From positions 248,001 through 312,000 of the forward strand of contig NZ_JACVEE010000005.1 in the NCBI RefSeq assembly GCF_015355755.1: 64,000 nt of DNA, given 5' to 3'. Shown here in pieces: positions 17,876 to 27,184 of the stretch. The position numbers and the translations under genes were made by a program. A model generated the notes under the pieces. That model was not told where the DNA came from and did no database searches. It worked only from the letters and a program-made list of their open reading frames with translations. This DNA comes from Nocardia sp. XZ_19_385. Lineage in GTDB: Bacteria > Actinomycetota > Actinomycetes > Mycobacteriales > Mycobacteriaceae. Numbering within the stretch: the stretch's first letter is position 1; every line of letters starts with the position of its first letter.

Positions 17876-20800
17876 ATGGCGGCGGACGAGTCGGCTGACC
17901 GGCAGAACACGCAGATCGCGGCGCTGCAGGTAGCGATCGAGGGCTGGCTGCAGCGGGCAGAATCGGGTGACCGGGAGGCGGTCCTGCATCCGGAGGCCGC
18001 GAGGCAAGCGCAAGAGCTGTTCGCCTTGATACATGACGACGATGGCGCGGATGTCGGAGGGCTGTGGCTGCTGGGTTGGCTGCACTGGTACCGCTACCTG
18101 GCCTTACCTGAAGGCCGGAACGGGCCAGACCTGCACGCCGCGGTGGAGATGCTAACCGCGTGTTTCCTCGCCGGAGCCGAGCCGCTGCCCGCGCCGTTGT
18201 TGCCCATTCTCGCCGAGCAGGCGAGTCCTATCGTGGTCGGGCTGCTACAGCACGCACTCAACTCAACCGACGTGGACGCCGTCAGCGCTGCAGTGCAAGG
18301 GTTTCGGCGAATCCTGGTAGCGACCCCGGCTGGCCATCCCGCTCGAGCAGGGCATTTGGCCAACCTCGGAGGAGCGCTGCAGACCAGGGCCGAGCGCACA
18401 GGCGCGCTCGAAGATTTGGACGAGGCCGTGCAGGTCGGGCGTGATGCCGTGGCCGCCATCCCCGCCGACCACCCCGACCGGGGCGGGTATCTGTCCAACC
18501 TCGGGAACTTCCTGCAGGCTCGATTCCGGCGTACGGGGATGCAGAAGGATCTAGACGAGGCTGTGCGGATTGGGCGTGTTGCGGTGGCCGCCACGCCCGC
18601 CGACCACCCCGCCCGAGCCTGGTTCCTGTCCAACCTCGGGGGAGCCCTGCAGACCAGGTGTGAGCGTGTAGGCGCGCTTGAGGATTTGGACGAGGCCGTG
18701 GAGGTGGGGCGTGATGCGGTGGCCGCCACGCCCGCCGACCACCCCGACCGGGCAGGGTATCTGTCCAACCTCGGGACATCCCTGCTTACCAGGTTCGAGC
18801 GTGTGGATGCGCTTGAGGATTTGGACGAGGCCGTGGAGGTGGGGCGTGATGCGGTGGCCGCCACTCCCATCGACCATCCCTCCCGAGCGAGGCGCCTGTC
18901 CAACCTCGGACACGCCCTCCGGGCTCGGATCGAGCGTTCGGGAGCACTGGAAGATATCAATGAGGCCACTCGAACAATGCGCTATGCAGTAGCCGCGACC
19001 GCATCCGACCACCCCGACTGGGCGACGCACTTGTCCAGCCTTGGGATTACCCTCCAGACTCGTTTCCAGCGGGCGGGGACGCTCGAGGATTTGGACGAGG
19101 CCGTGCAGGTGGGGCGTGATGCGGTGGCCGCCACCCCAACCGACCACCCACTCCGAGCGAACTTCCTGTCCAGCCTGGGAAATGCACTGCAGACCAGGTA
19201 CCAGCGTGTGGGCGCACTCGAGGATGCGGACGAGGCCGTGCAAGCAATACGCGACGCAGTAGCTGCGACCCCGATCCACCACACCGACCGAGCCAGGCTT
19301 TCGTCCCTCCTCGGGGCATCTTTGCTTGTCAGGTTCAAGCGTGTGGACGCGCGCGAGGATTTGGACGAGGCCGTGCAGGTGGGGCGTGATGCGGTGGCCG
19401 CCACGCCCGCCGACCACCCCGACCGGGCCGGATACCTGTCCAACCTCGGGGCAGCCCTGCAGATCAGGTACCGGCGTGCGGGTGCGCTCCAAGATTTGGA
19501 CGAGGCCGTGCAGGTGGGGCGTGGTGCGGTGGCTGTCACCCCTACAGACCACCCTGACCGGGCCGGATATCTGTCCAATCTCGGGGCGGCCCTGCTTGCC
19601 AGGTTCGAGCGTGTAGGCGCGCTCGAGGACTTGGACGAGGGCGTGCAAGCAGTGCGCGACGCTGTGGGCGCGACCGCCACCGACCATCCCGACCGGGGCG
19701 GGAACCTGTCCAATCTCGGAGTAGCCCTGAGGACTCGGTTCCAGCGTCTAGGGATGCGGGAGGATCTGGACAAGGCGGTCGAGGTATTTGAGCAGGCGTC
19801 GAATCTGGCTGTGGCGGGTGCGTCGGTTCGGATTCGGGCTGGGCGCGACGCCGGTCGACTGGTGGCGTCGCGGGAACCTGCACGTGCGGCCCGACTGCTG
19901 GCTGCGGCAGTGCGGTTATTGCCGCAGGTAGCTCCGCGCCAGTTGCAGCGGACCGATCAGCAGTACGCCCTCGGTGGATACGCAGGGCTGGCCGCCGACG
20001 CTGCCGCCCTGGCACTGGGCGACCCCTCAACACCTGTCGACCAACGGGCAGGCGCGGCATTGCAGTTGCTGGAAGCTGGCCGTGCGGTGCTGCTCAGCCA
20101 GGCAATGCATGTCCGTAGTGACCTCACCGAACTTACCCGTCACCACCCCGAATTGGCCGACCGATTCATCCGGCTGCGCGACCAACTCGATCGCACCCCC
20201 GACGCCGTCGCTGCCACCACACTTGACGACAACGCCGACATGTCGTCCGCTGTCGAGCCTAACGGGCGAGATCGGCATCGGCTCGCCCGCGAGTTCGACG
20301 ACCTGCTGGCCCGTATCCGTGCGGCGGACGGGTTCGCATCCTTCGGGTTGCCACCCTCGCGTGAGCAGTTGCTTACTCAAGCTGCACACGGACCAGTCGT
20401 GGTGTTCAACATCAGCCAATACCGCAGCGACGCTCTGCTACTCACCACCGCGGGCATCACCGCCCTGCCACTGCCCGACTTGGCCCTGGACACGGTCACT
20501 GACCAGGTGAACACCTTCCACGACGCCCTCACCATCACTAATAGCCCGGACACGACCTTCGCCGAGCGGAGCGCAGCCCAACAACAGTTGAACCGGGTCT
20601 TGGAATGGTTGTGGGACAACGCCACCGGCCCCGTCCTGAATGCACTCGGCTACCACGGCGGACCGGCACCAGGCATGTCATGGCCGCGGGTGTGGTGGAT
20701 TCCTGGCGGAGTCCTGGGCCTTCTCCCCGTCCATGCCGCCGGCTACCACGCTCCCGGATCCCGACCCACGATGCGAACGGCGTTGGACCGGGTCGTGTCG

Positions 20801-21508
20801 TCCTACACTCCCACCATCACTGCCCTCCGTCACGCCCGCCGCGACCCACCTGCCGGAGACCCCGCCACCACACGGCGTGCGTTGGTCGTGGCGATGCCGA
20901 CCACTCCCGACCTCCCTGGCCAGAACCTGGACTATGTGTCCGTTGAAGCTCGCAGAGTAGCCGCCCACCTGCCCGGCGCGCTCATCCTCACCGAACCCGG
21001 CCCCGCCGATCACCCTGCCGATGGAAGCGCGCCCACGACAGCCACGGTCCTGGAACTGTTGCCCACACATGCGATCGCGCATTTCGCCTGCCACGGCCTT
21101 AGCGACCCCACTGACCCCTCCCACAGCCGCCTGCTTTTACACGACCACACCAGCGATCCCCTCAACGTCGCCGCACTCGCCCCCCTGCACCTCGACCACG
21201 TCCGACTGGCCTACCTCTCAGCCTGCGAAACTGCCCTCACCCGCCACACCCGGCTCCTCGATGAATCCATTCACCTCACCACAGCATTCCAACTCGCCGG
21301 CTACCCCCACGTCATCGGCACCCTCTGGGCCATCAACGATCACATCGCCGCCGACATCGCCGACACCTTCTACACCACGCTGAACCCCCACGCCACCATG
21401 AACACACGCCACGCTGCCCGGGCGCTCCACGACACCATGCGAGCCGTCCGCGACCAACTCCCGGTCACGCCCTCCCTCTGGGCCGCCTACCTCCATTGCG
21501 GCGCGTGA
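17876..21508 (+). CDS. TPR-CHAT protein (caspase-like peptidase) 1
   Basis: I prefer the ATG at 17876 (1210 residues) over the GTG at 17786, because it starts in register with the second CHAT gene's MGAD and GAGGAG lies 14 bases upstream. Order: N-terminal helical domain (1-155), eleven 45-residue TPR-like repeats (about 159-653) with the pattern NLG.AL..RFER.GALEDLDEAV, a linker helical domain (QLLEAGRAVLLSQAMHVRSDL), and a C-terminal CHAT domain (about 840-1210). The catalytic dyad is His1073 (HFACHG) and Cys1117 (LSACETA). CHAT domains are clan CD peptidases related to caspases and separase, and in CRISPR-associated TPR-CHAT (Craspase) they are activated through the TPR part. Here the trigger and substrate are unknown. 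No partner gene is adjacent on the same strand. Confidence 0.92.
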   Translation: MAADESADRQNTQIAALQVAIEGWLQRAESGDREAVLHPEAARQAQELFALIHDDDGADVGGLWLLGWLHWYRYLALPEGRNGPDLHAAVEMLTACFLAGAEPLPAPLLPILAEQASPIVVGLLQHALNSTDVDAVSAAVQGFRRILVATPAGHPARAGHLANLGGALQTRAERTGALEDLDEAVQVGRDAVAAIPADHPDRGGYLSNLGNFLQARFRRTGMQKDLDEAVRIGRVAVAATPADHPARAWFLSNLGGALQTRCERVGALEDLDEAVEVGRDAVAATPADHPDRAGYLSNLGTSLLTRFERVDALEDLDEAVEVGRDAVAATPIDHPSRARRLSNLGHALRARIERSGALEDINEATRTMRYAVAATASDHPDWATHLSSLGITLQTRFQRAGTLEDLDEAVQVGRDAVAATPTDHPLRANFLSSLGNALQTRYQRVGALEDADEAVQAIRDAVAATPIHHTDRARLSSLLGASLLVRFKRVDAREDLDEAVQVGRDAVAATPADHPDRAGYLSNLGAALQIRYRRAGALQDLDEAVQVGRGAVAVTPTDHPDRAGYLSNLGAALLARFERVGALEDLDEGVQAVRDAVGATATDHPDRGGNLSNLGVALRTRFQRLGMREDLDKAVEVFEQASNLAVAGASVRIRAGRDAGRLVASREPARAARLLAAAVRLLPQVAPRQLQRTDQQYALGGYAGLAADAAALALGDPSTPVDQRAGAALQLLEAGRAVLLSQAMHVRSDLTELTRHHPELADRFIRLRDQLDRTPDAVAATTLDDNADMSSAVEPNGRDRHRLAREFDDLLARIRAADGFASFGLPPSREQLLTQAAHGPVVVFNISQYRSDALLLTTAGITALPLPDLALDTVTDQVNTFHDALTITNSPDTTFAERSAAQQQLNRVLEWLWDNATGPVLNALGYHGGPAPGMSWPRVWWIPGGVLGLLPVHAAGYHAPGSRPTMRTALDRVVSSYTPTITALRHARRDPPAGDPATTRRALVVAMPTTPDLPGQNLDYVSVEARRVAAHLPGALILTEPGPADHPADGSAPTTATVLELLPTHAIAHFACHGLSDPTDPSHSRLLLHDHTSDPLNVAALAPLHLDHVRLAYLSACETALTRHTRLLDESIHLTTAFQLAGYPHVIGTLWAINDHIAADIADTFYTTLNPHATMNTRHAARALHDTMRAVRDQLPVTPSLWAAYLHCGA
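18350..19834 (+). repeat. Eleven tandem 135-bp repeats within CHAT gene 1
   Basis: Eleven units of 135 bases encode the TPR-like repeats. Several share long near-identical stretches, for example around TTGGACGAGGCCGTG and GGGCGTGATGCGGTGGCC. The units in the second CHAT gene keep the same period but are much more diverged, so the repeats here were probably homogenised or expanded recently. Confidence 0.85.
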
Positions 21509-22817
21509 CCCCGATCGCACACACCCCAGCCAGCAAACCGGAACGACTCGGTATCCGGTTTGATCACACCCGATCACTGCGTCTTGTAGTAGCTGTGGAC
21601 AGGTCAGCAGGCTGACAATGGATCAATATAGCGAGCTATGTTTCAGCGAAAAGGGTACCTCGGGACGGGAGCGCGCCGATTGATTCTGGTGGCGCACAGC
21701 ATGGGCGGACAGCGTCCGGCGACGTACGCCCGTCAGTGAAATCGAGATCCTCGTAGAGGGTGTCGTAGTCGGCCAACTCGGCACCAACCAGTGACGCGAC
21801 ATGCAGTTTCGCGTCTTTCAGCTTCGCGCCGCCAAGTTTCGCGTGATCCAGGATGGCACGCTGCAAGCGGGCGTCGGACAGATCCGCACGGAAGAGGTTT
21901 GCCCGGCTGCGACGCCCCGCACAGATGACCGCGCCAAGAAGCAAACACTGCGGCGGTGGGCAGTAGAGCCCGTTATCCCACGGCCAACGCCGACGGTAGG
22001 CGCAGCACTACTCGGGAGCACTCGCTCGATATCGCCGCCACCATCGATAAAACGATCAACGATGGGGATCAGGAAATGCAGCAAGACATAGGACCTGAGT
22101 TTGAGCCACGCAACAATATTCGATCCCGGGTCTCTGGGGGGCGCTTGCACACTCTGGACAGGGCTCCCACATCCACGGGCGGGGCGTGGAACGCTGCAGC
22201 CAGGCTCGGGCGGATGCTCTGGGCGCCGCCACCGCGGCGACCCGTGTGGTCGGCGCTCTTGCTGAAGGTCACTCGCCGCCGCCAGAACTGACAGTCACCA
22301 ATGCCGAGCCGATGTTGGATGGCTGGGAGCACATGTCGGCTACTGAACCGCGAAAATGGCACCCTGCAGTGGAGCGTCGATGTCAGATCGTGCCGACAAT
22401 CCTTGGAGGGACGTGCCCTTGGCATCTGGTGTCGATTGCGGTGTCGGCACGGACCTTCTTCAGATCCCCTAACAATCCCCAAACCTTCTGGTCTGCTCTT
22501 GTTTTCGCTACCGGCGGCTCCGCAGATAGGAGACAATTGCGCGATTAGCGGAGAAGTGGCGTGGAGGACGCTACCTGCACAGGGCAAGAGTTGATGGGTG
22601 CCAGATGCGTGCCGGAAGACAGCGTGGCGGGCGGAGCTCTGGGGTGGACTTGGACACTGCAATCGCGCACCCAGCGACGGTCGGGGGCTATGGCGGATCC
22701 AGCCGAGGGCCGGTCGGAGATCCTGCCAGCAGTGGAAGCAACTACCGCGGCCGACATTCCACGACGCTACGAGCCGGTATCACCCGAACAGAACCTTGGC
22801 AGTGAGGAGACAGACCA
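21509..22817. other. Non-coding or decayed stretch between conflict genes
   Basis: About 1.3 kb without a convincing intact gene. The 21636-21944 part holds a pentapeptide-repeat remnant on the minus strand. The rest (about 22150-22800) has several overlapping open frames in both directions, none with RBS, motif or consistent composition. The promoter of the NB-ARC operon should lie near its right end. Confidence 0.4.
21636..21944 (-). pseudogene. Pentapeptide-repeat protein remnant
   Basis: A 102-residue frame contains about nine A(D/N/K)LxxA-type units in a row: ANLFR, ADLSD, ARLQR, AILDH, AKLGG, AKLKD, AKLHV, ASLVG, AELAD. This is clearly a pentapeptide-repeat solenoid. There is no convincing start, and an upstream hydrophobic segment (SYVLLHFLIPIVDRFI) is in a different frame at 22000-22150. 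The gene thus looks frameshifted or truncated. Pentapeptide proteins with membrane segments occur as effectors in some conflict operons. Confidence 0.6.
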
Positions 22818-23231
22818 ATGTCGAGCACGGATGGTCGAAAGCTGGCGTGGTGTGTGGCTGTTGCGTGCCTGATTGTGGTCGCCGGGCTCGTAGCCGCAGC
22901 TCTTCTCAATTTGGAGTTCGCCGACCATACAGCGAGCGTTGTAGGTGCATGCGCTGCGGCCCTAGGACTCGCTGTATCTGTCGCGACACTGGTGGCAAGC
23001 AAGACGAGTACCCACTCGGTTCGCGCGTCCGGAGGCCGATCCGTCGCTGCGGGTGGAGATGTAAGAGGCAACGCTATCGGGCGAGACTCATTGATTAAGG
23101 GAGTGTTGCCTTCAGTGCACCCGGTGACGCCGCAGGCCTCCGGTGCCGATATTTCAGCTGAGGGTTGGGAAGCCATCGCCGCGGGTGGCAATGTTGCGGA
23201 CAACGCGATAGGTGAGGGAAGCGAACGATGA
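22818..23231 (+). CDS. Two-helix membrane protein with two C-terminal Gly/Asn motif repeats
   Basis: 137 residues; GTGAGGAGA lies about 10 bases before the ATG. Two membrane helices (about 11-31 and 40-60) are followed by a tail with two copies of a motif: SVAAGGDVRGNAIGRDS (75-91) and AIAAGGNVADNAIGEGS (119-135). A third copy, SLAAGGNVAGNAIGEGS, is at residues 42-58 of the downstream NB-ARC protein. The genes overlap by ATGA, so they are translationally coupled. Matching motifs in an effector and an adjacent NLR is the layout of amyloid-signalling pairs (bacterial BASS, fungal HET-S/NWD2). I infer a membrane-acting effector nucleated by the NB-ARC protein. Known bacterial partners often carry a Bell domain, which I do not see here. 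Confidence 0.85.
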   Translation: MSSTDGRKLAWCVAVACLIVVAGLVAAALLNLEFADHTASVVGACAAALGLAVSVATLVASKTSTHSVRASGGRSVAAGGDVRGNAIGRDSLIKGVLPSVHPVTPQASGADISAEGWEAIAAGGNVADNAIGEGSER

Positions 23232-26200
23232 TTTGGTCCAGGCAGCGCGACCATCATGGGAGCACTGCCAAGCAGCCTGCGGCCCGAGTAGTCGACTTAA
23301 CCAAGACCATCCCGTACGCACCAAGCCGAGTTTCTGCTGAGCGTAAAGGATCTCTCGCGGCCGGAGGCAATGTCGCCGGCAATGCGATTGGGGAGGGAAG
23401 TCAAGCTACCTATATCGAGAAACTCGTAGTAGGCAACAGTCCGACGGTGCACTCCACCTACGCCCGGGACCTGGCTCCTCCGCCTCTGGGTCATATCGCC
23501 GACCGAGTCGCTCTGAGAGCCTCGATCGAAGATCAACTTCTCAAAGACAATTCCACAATCGTATTTCTCGAAGGGGCAGGGGGGGTCGGGAAGACGACGT
23601 TGGCTGCTCAAATGTGTGCTGACGAGAGCATTCGCCGCCGATATCCCGGAGGAATAATCTGGACCTCCCTCGGCCAGGATCGGTACGGCGCGGCACTCGC
23701 CGATCATATAGGCGACCTTTGCGAGTACTTAACTCATCACCGCCCGACTACGGCGGACCCGACCATGGCTGCCGCCGCGCTCGGCGAGGCACTGGGCGGC
23801 CGGAGCCCAACTTTGATTGTCCTAGATGATGTTTGGGTAGAGGAACAAATCCGACCATTTCTCTTAGGGGCTCCAAACACCTCAAGGCTATTTACCACCA
23901 GGAATAAGGGCTTGGCTCCGAAGACAGCAGCGATCGTGGAGATCGGTCCGATGTCGGAAGAGGAGGCCCGCGCAACCGCTTCCGAGGGGCTGCCAATGGT
24001 CGGTGCGAGCTCAATCGACAAAATTATCCAATCGGCAAAAGGGTGGCCGGTCCTACTCGGGCTGATGAATGCCTCCCTGAAGGAACACATTAAGGCAGGC
24101 GGGCCGCCGAGCGAGGTTGTGGACTGGATTCTGCAGTTGGTAGAGGATGATGGGCCTTTCGCCCTCGATTCTGCTGCGCCCAATAGCCTCAACCGGACTT
24201 TAGCGAAGGTTCTTAGTACCAGCATTGATTTCCTTAGCCATTTTGAGCGTGAACGTTATCTAGATCTTGCTATTTTTCGCGAAGATGTATACGTACCCAG
24301 CTATATTGTATTGGCTCTATGGCAGAGTGCGGGCGGTTTGAGTCATGATGAAAGTACGCAACTATGGTCGAAGCTATCGGCGTTGCGCCTCGTATCCGAG
24401 CGCTGGGCGGAAGGTCAGCCGGCCCTTGCCGTCCACGACATCTTGAGATCATATTTACGTCAACGCCTACCGGCTGACGTTATGGCTAATCGCCACGCCT
24501 TTTTGATAGCCGGAATCAAGGCTCTCGCCATAGGGCAGGAGTGGTGGAGTATCCCGAGCAAATACAAGTACGCGCTGGAACACCTTGGGTATCACTTAGC
24601 GCAGGCCGACATGATCAAGGAGCTTGCGACCCTCGCTACGGATCTTCGCTGGGTTGAGAAGCAGATAGTGTGCTTGGGTTCAGTCGCACCAACCGTCGCT
24701 ACACTTCGCGAAGTTGAAACCGAGAGTGCATCACTGCTCGCGAGCATTTTGGAAAACGACGCACACGTATATTCGGCAGACAACTCCGTCGGTGCGACAT
24801 TGATTAGCAGGTTGCTATGTATTGAAGGCGTCGAGGCTCTGGCCCGGGCGCGCGTTCAGACTCTACCAAAACCAAATTTGCAGGCAATGTGGCCAGTCCC
24901 CGATGTTTCAACAAATCATTCTACAGGGCACATGGGCCCAATTGGCGACTGCGCGATCTCGCCCGATGGAACGATGCTTGCGACGGCATCGGACGACCGA
25001 CAAGTAATTATTTGGGATTTCGAAACGAGAACGGTTCGGCATCTCCTTCGTGGTCATAGGCAACGAGCGCGGGCCTGCTCATTCTCGCCGGATGGCAACT
25101 ACCTCCTGTCCGCAAGTATGGATGGAACGCTCCGCGTATGGAGTGTCCTTGACGGGGCGCTGCTGCAGACACTTGGAAATTCCTCTAATCGCATCCTCGG
25201 TTGTAGTTGGTCAAGGGACGGGTTGAGAGTGGCAGCTGTAGCAGACGATGGACAAGTATCGGTCTGGAACGCCGCCACTGGCAAGGCGGTATTTAGCGTC
25301 TACAGTGACAGCAAATACGAGTGGGATTGCTGCTTTTCACCCGACCAAGAAATACTGACGACGTGTGGGGAGGACGGCATTGTTAGACAATGGAATTCAA
25401 CCACCGGCGACTTTGCTGGAGAAATTGCAGTGCACTCTGACAGAATACGATGGTGTACCTACGACCCGGCTGGCCGTCTGATCGCGACTGCTAGTAGCGA
25501 CGGCACTGTAAAGCTGGTGGAAGCTCATTCCGGTTCTGTCCTGAGGACTTTAGAGACTCACACAGATCGTGTGCGTGCTTGTACCTTCTCGCATGATGGT
25601 ATGTATCTTGTCAGCGTATCCGAAGACAGACGGGTCTGTTTGTGGGAAGTCGTCAGCGGCAAACTTATACACACCTTTGTCGGGCACACCGATTGGGTGG
25701 GCGGATGCGCCTTTCAGGTCGACGATTCGCGCCTAGTGACTTGTAGTGGAGATGGAACTCTGCGTATCTGGGATATGTCGGCGTTAGTTTTGGAAGCAGT
25801 TGTAGAGGCCCCACGGGACGCAGTAGGCTGCGTCAGCTTCACCTCAGATGGATCTAGATTCGTCGCCGGCGGGAGAGATGGAAAATTGAGTGTCTTCGAT
25901 CTCGAAAATCCGACGCCCACGATGTCAATAGATGCCCACTCAGGCCGCGTACTCTGCTGCGTAGCACACGTGGAGGGCGTGCTGAGCGGAGGGTCCGACG
26001 GAAACGTTCACTTGTGGGACCCCCGCACGATGGCACTCAAGCGTAGCTTCACCAGACATTCCGGCCGAGTATGGGGAGTAGCAATCGCGGCGATGGGAAA
26101 TCTGGTGGCATCGGCTGGAGAAGACGGCCGGATCATGGTACACGAGCTCGACTCGACGGATTTGGTGCATGTCCTCCATAGCCATAATGGGCATGTCCTG

Positions 26201-26674
26201 AACTGCGCGTTCGCTCCCGATCGAGCCATCCTCGGCTCAGTAGGAGACGATGGAATATTCCGAATTTGGGATGGGTCTTCGGGGGCTCTTATACGCGAGC
26301 TATCGGCGGGAGCCGACACGAAAGTCTGGGTTTGCGACTTCTCGCCGGATGGAAAGTTTGCTGTTACTGCGGGTGAACCCAGTGGCTACGCAGCGTTGTG
26401 GAACATGAGGGACTACAGCCTTGTATCGCTAATTAAAATCGGACAAGGGCGCACTACCGGATGCTCTTTCTCCCCTGACGGGAGGTTTATAGCTGGCTGT
26501 GATGACGATGCTTTTCTGGGGGTGTGGGAAGTCCAGACAGGGCGCCAGATTTGCGGAATCCGGGCCGGATATCCGCTGCAGAAATGTTGCTGGACCATTA
26601 AGGGCGGTCAGCTCATCTTGGTCGCAGGTGGCGCTGGCGGCGTGTATGTCTTTAAGCTCGAGTTCGGCGAGTAA
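23228..26674 (+). CDS. Apaf-1-like NB-ARC/WD40 STAND protein with N-terminal signalling motif
   Basis: 1148 residues. A disordered N-terminus carries the shared AAGGNVxGNAIGxxS motif (42-58). An NB-ARC ATPase follows, with Walker A GAGGVGKTT (117-125), Walker B LIVLDDVW (196-203), sensor SRLFTTRN (219-226) and GLPL-like GWPVLLGLM (272-280). A winged-helix and helical arm follows to about 560. From about 566 to the end I count 14 WD40 repeats, each with a C-x-F-S-P-D-G-like strand and GH-type turns, enough for two seven-bladed propellers. This is the domain order of Apaf-1-like NLRs. WD40 ligand binding should drive ADP/ATP exchange and oligomerisation, exposing the N-terminal motif. The ligand is unknown. 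Walker and sensor residues look intact. The start ATG overlaps the upstream stop. Confidence 0.92.
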   Translation: MIWSRQRDHHGSTAKQPAARVVDLTKTIPYAPSRVSAERKGSLAAGGNVAGNAIGEGSQATYIEKLVVGNSPTVHSTYARDLAPPPLGHIADRVALRASIEDQLLKDNSTIVFLEGAGGVGKTTLAAQMCADESIRRRYPGGIIWTSLGQDRYGAALADHIGDLCEYLTHHRPTTADPTMAAAALGEALGGRSPTLIVLDDVWVEEQIRPFLLGAPNTSRLFTTRNKGLAPKTAAIVEIGPMSEEEARATASEGLPMVGASSIDKIIQSAKGWPVLLGLMNASLKEHIKAGGPPSEVVDWILQLVEDDGPFALDSAAPNSLNRTLAKVLSTSIDFLSHFERERYLDLAIFREDVYVPSYIVLALWQSAGGLSHDESTQLWSKLSALRLVSERWAEGQPALAVHDILRSYLRQRLPADVMANRHAFLIAGIKALAIGQEWWSIPSKYKYALEHLGYHLAQADMIKELATLATDLRWVEKQIVCLGSVAPTVATLREVETESASLLASILENDAHVYSADNSVGATLISRLLCIEGVEALARARVQTLPKPNLQAMWPVPDVSTNHSTGHMGPIGDCAISPDGTMLATASDDRQVIIWDFETRTVRHLLRGHRQRARACSFSPDGNYLLSASMDGTLRVWSVLDGALLQTLGNSSNRILGCSWSRDGLRVAAVADDGQVSVWNAATGKAVFSVYSDSKYEWDCCFSPDQEILTTCGEDGIVRQWNSTTGDFAGEIAVHSDRIRWCTYDPAGRLIATASSDGTVKLVEAHSGSVLRTLETHTDRVRACTFSHDGMYLVSVSEDRRVCLWEVVSGKLIHTFVGHTDWVGGCAFQVDDSRLVTCSGDGTLRIWDMSALVLEAVVEAPRDAVGCVSFTSDGSRFVAGGRDGKLSVFDLENPTPTMSIDAHSGRVLCCVAHVEGVLSGGSDGNVHLWDPRTMALKRSFTRHSGRVWGVAIAAMGNLVASAGEDGRIMVHELDSTDLVHVLHSHNGHVLNCAFAPDRAILGSVGDDGIFRIWDGSSGALIRELSAGADTKVWVCDFSPDGKFAVTAGEPSGYAALWNMRDYSLVSLIKIGQGRTTGCSFSPDGRFIAGCDDDAFLGVWEVQTGRQICGIRAGYPLQKCCWTIKGGQLILVAGGAGGVYVFKLEFGE

Positions 26675-27184
26675 CCGAATTTTTGGCGACAACCAATAGG
26701 TTCTCAATGGCCGGATCCGCACCGCGTGCTTGGACCCCGGCAAAGGAAAAGGCTCGCCCCAACTACAGAATTCACGTCTGCATAATTCATGTCTGCATAT
26801 CAGCTCCATCCGCCGAGCTTCGCTTCTAAAACCGGCTGGTCTGCCAGAATTTCGGCCTTAATGGTTGAAACCCTCAGGTCGCTGTATTGACAATCGCGCC
26901 AACTCGCCTGCCATAATGCTTGCTGTCGGCTGATCGCAGGCAGAATCCCGACGCTGCAGCCTCGAAGCGCATCGCGGAGGCTTTCGGCCATCGAGACGTA
27001 GCCGCTATCGCAGTGGATTAATGTGGCTTCGGCGTGCCGAGTGGTAGGTTTTCGGATGTTATGCACACAAATTGAGCGCTTGGTTGAAATCATCTGACCT
27101 ATGTGGGGCCCTGTGGGCGGAATTGGCGAACCTAAACTCAGCTACTTGTAGAATCTGTGCACCGCAAGGGGTTACGCTTATCCC
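26675..27184. other. Intergenic stretch before the AT-rich operon
   Basis: About 510 bases of lower GC than the chromosome. A 97-residue minus-strand frame exists (26800-27093) but lacks an RBS or known motif. The promoter of the aldo-keto reductase operon should lie close to 27184. Nothing else recognised. Confidence 0.3.

Noticed and set aside
18350..19834. CRISPR array, because of regular direct repeats
   Set aside because: The period is 135 bases without spacers, and the repeats are in frame, coding TPR-like units.
26800..27093. A 97-residue minus-strand gene between the NB-ARC gene and the aldo-keto reductase gene
   Set aside because: No RBS, no recognisable motif and no coupling to neighbours; left as intergenic.
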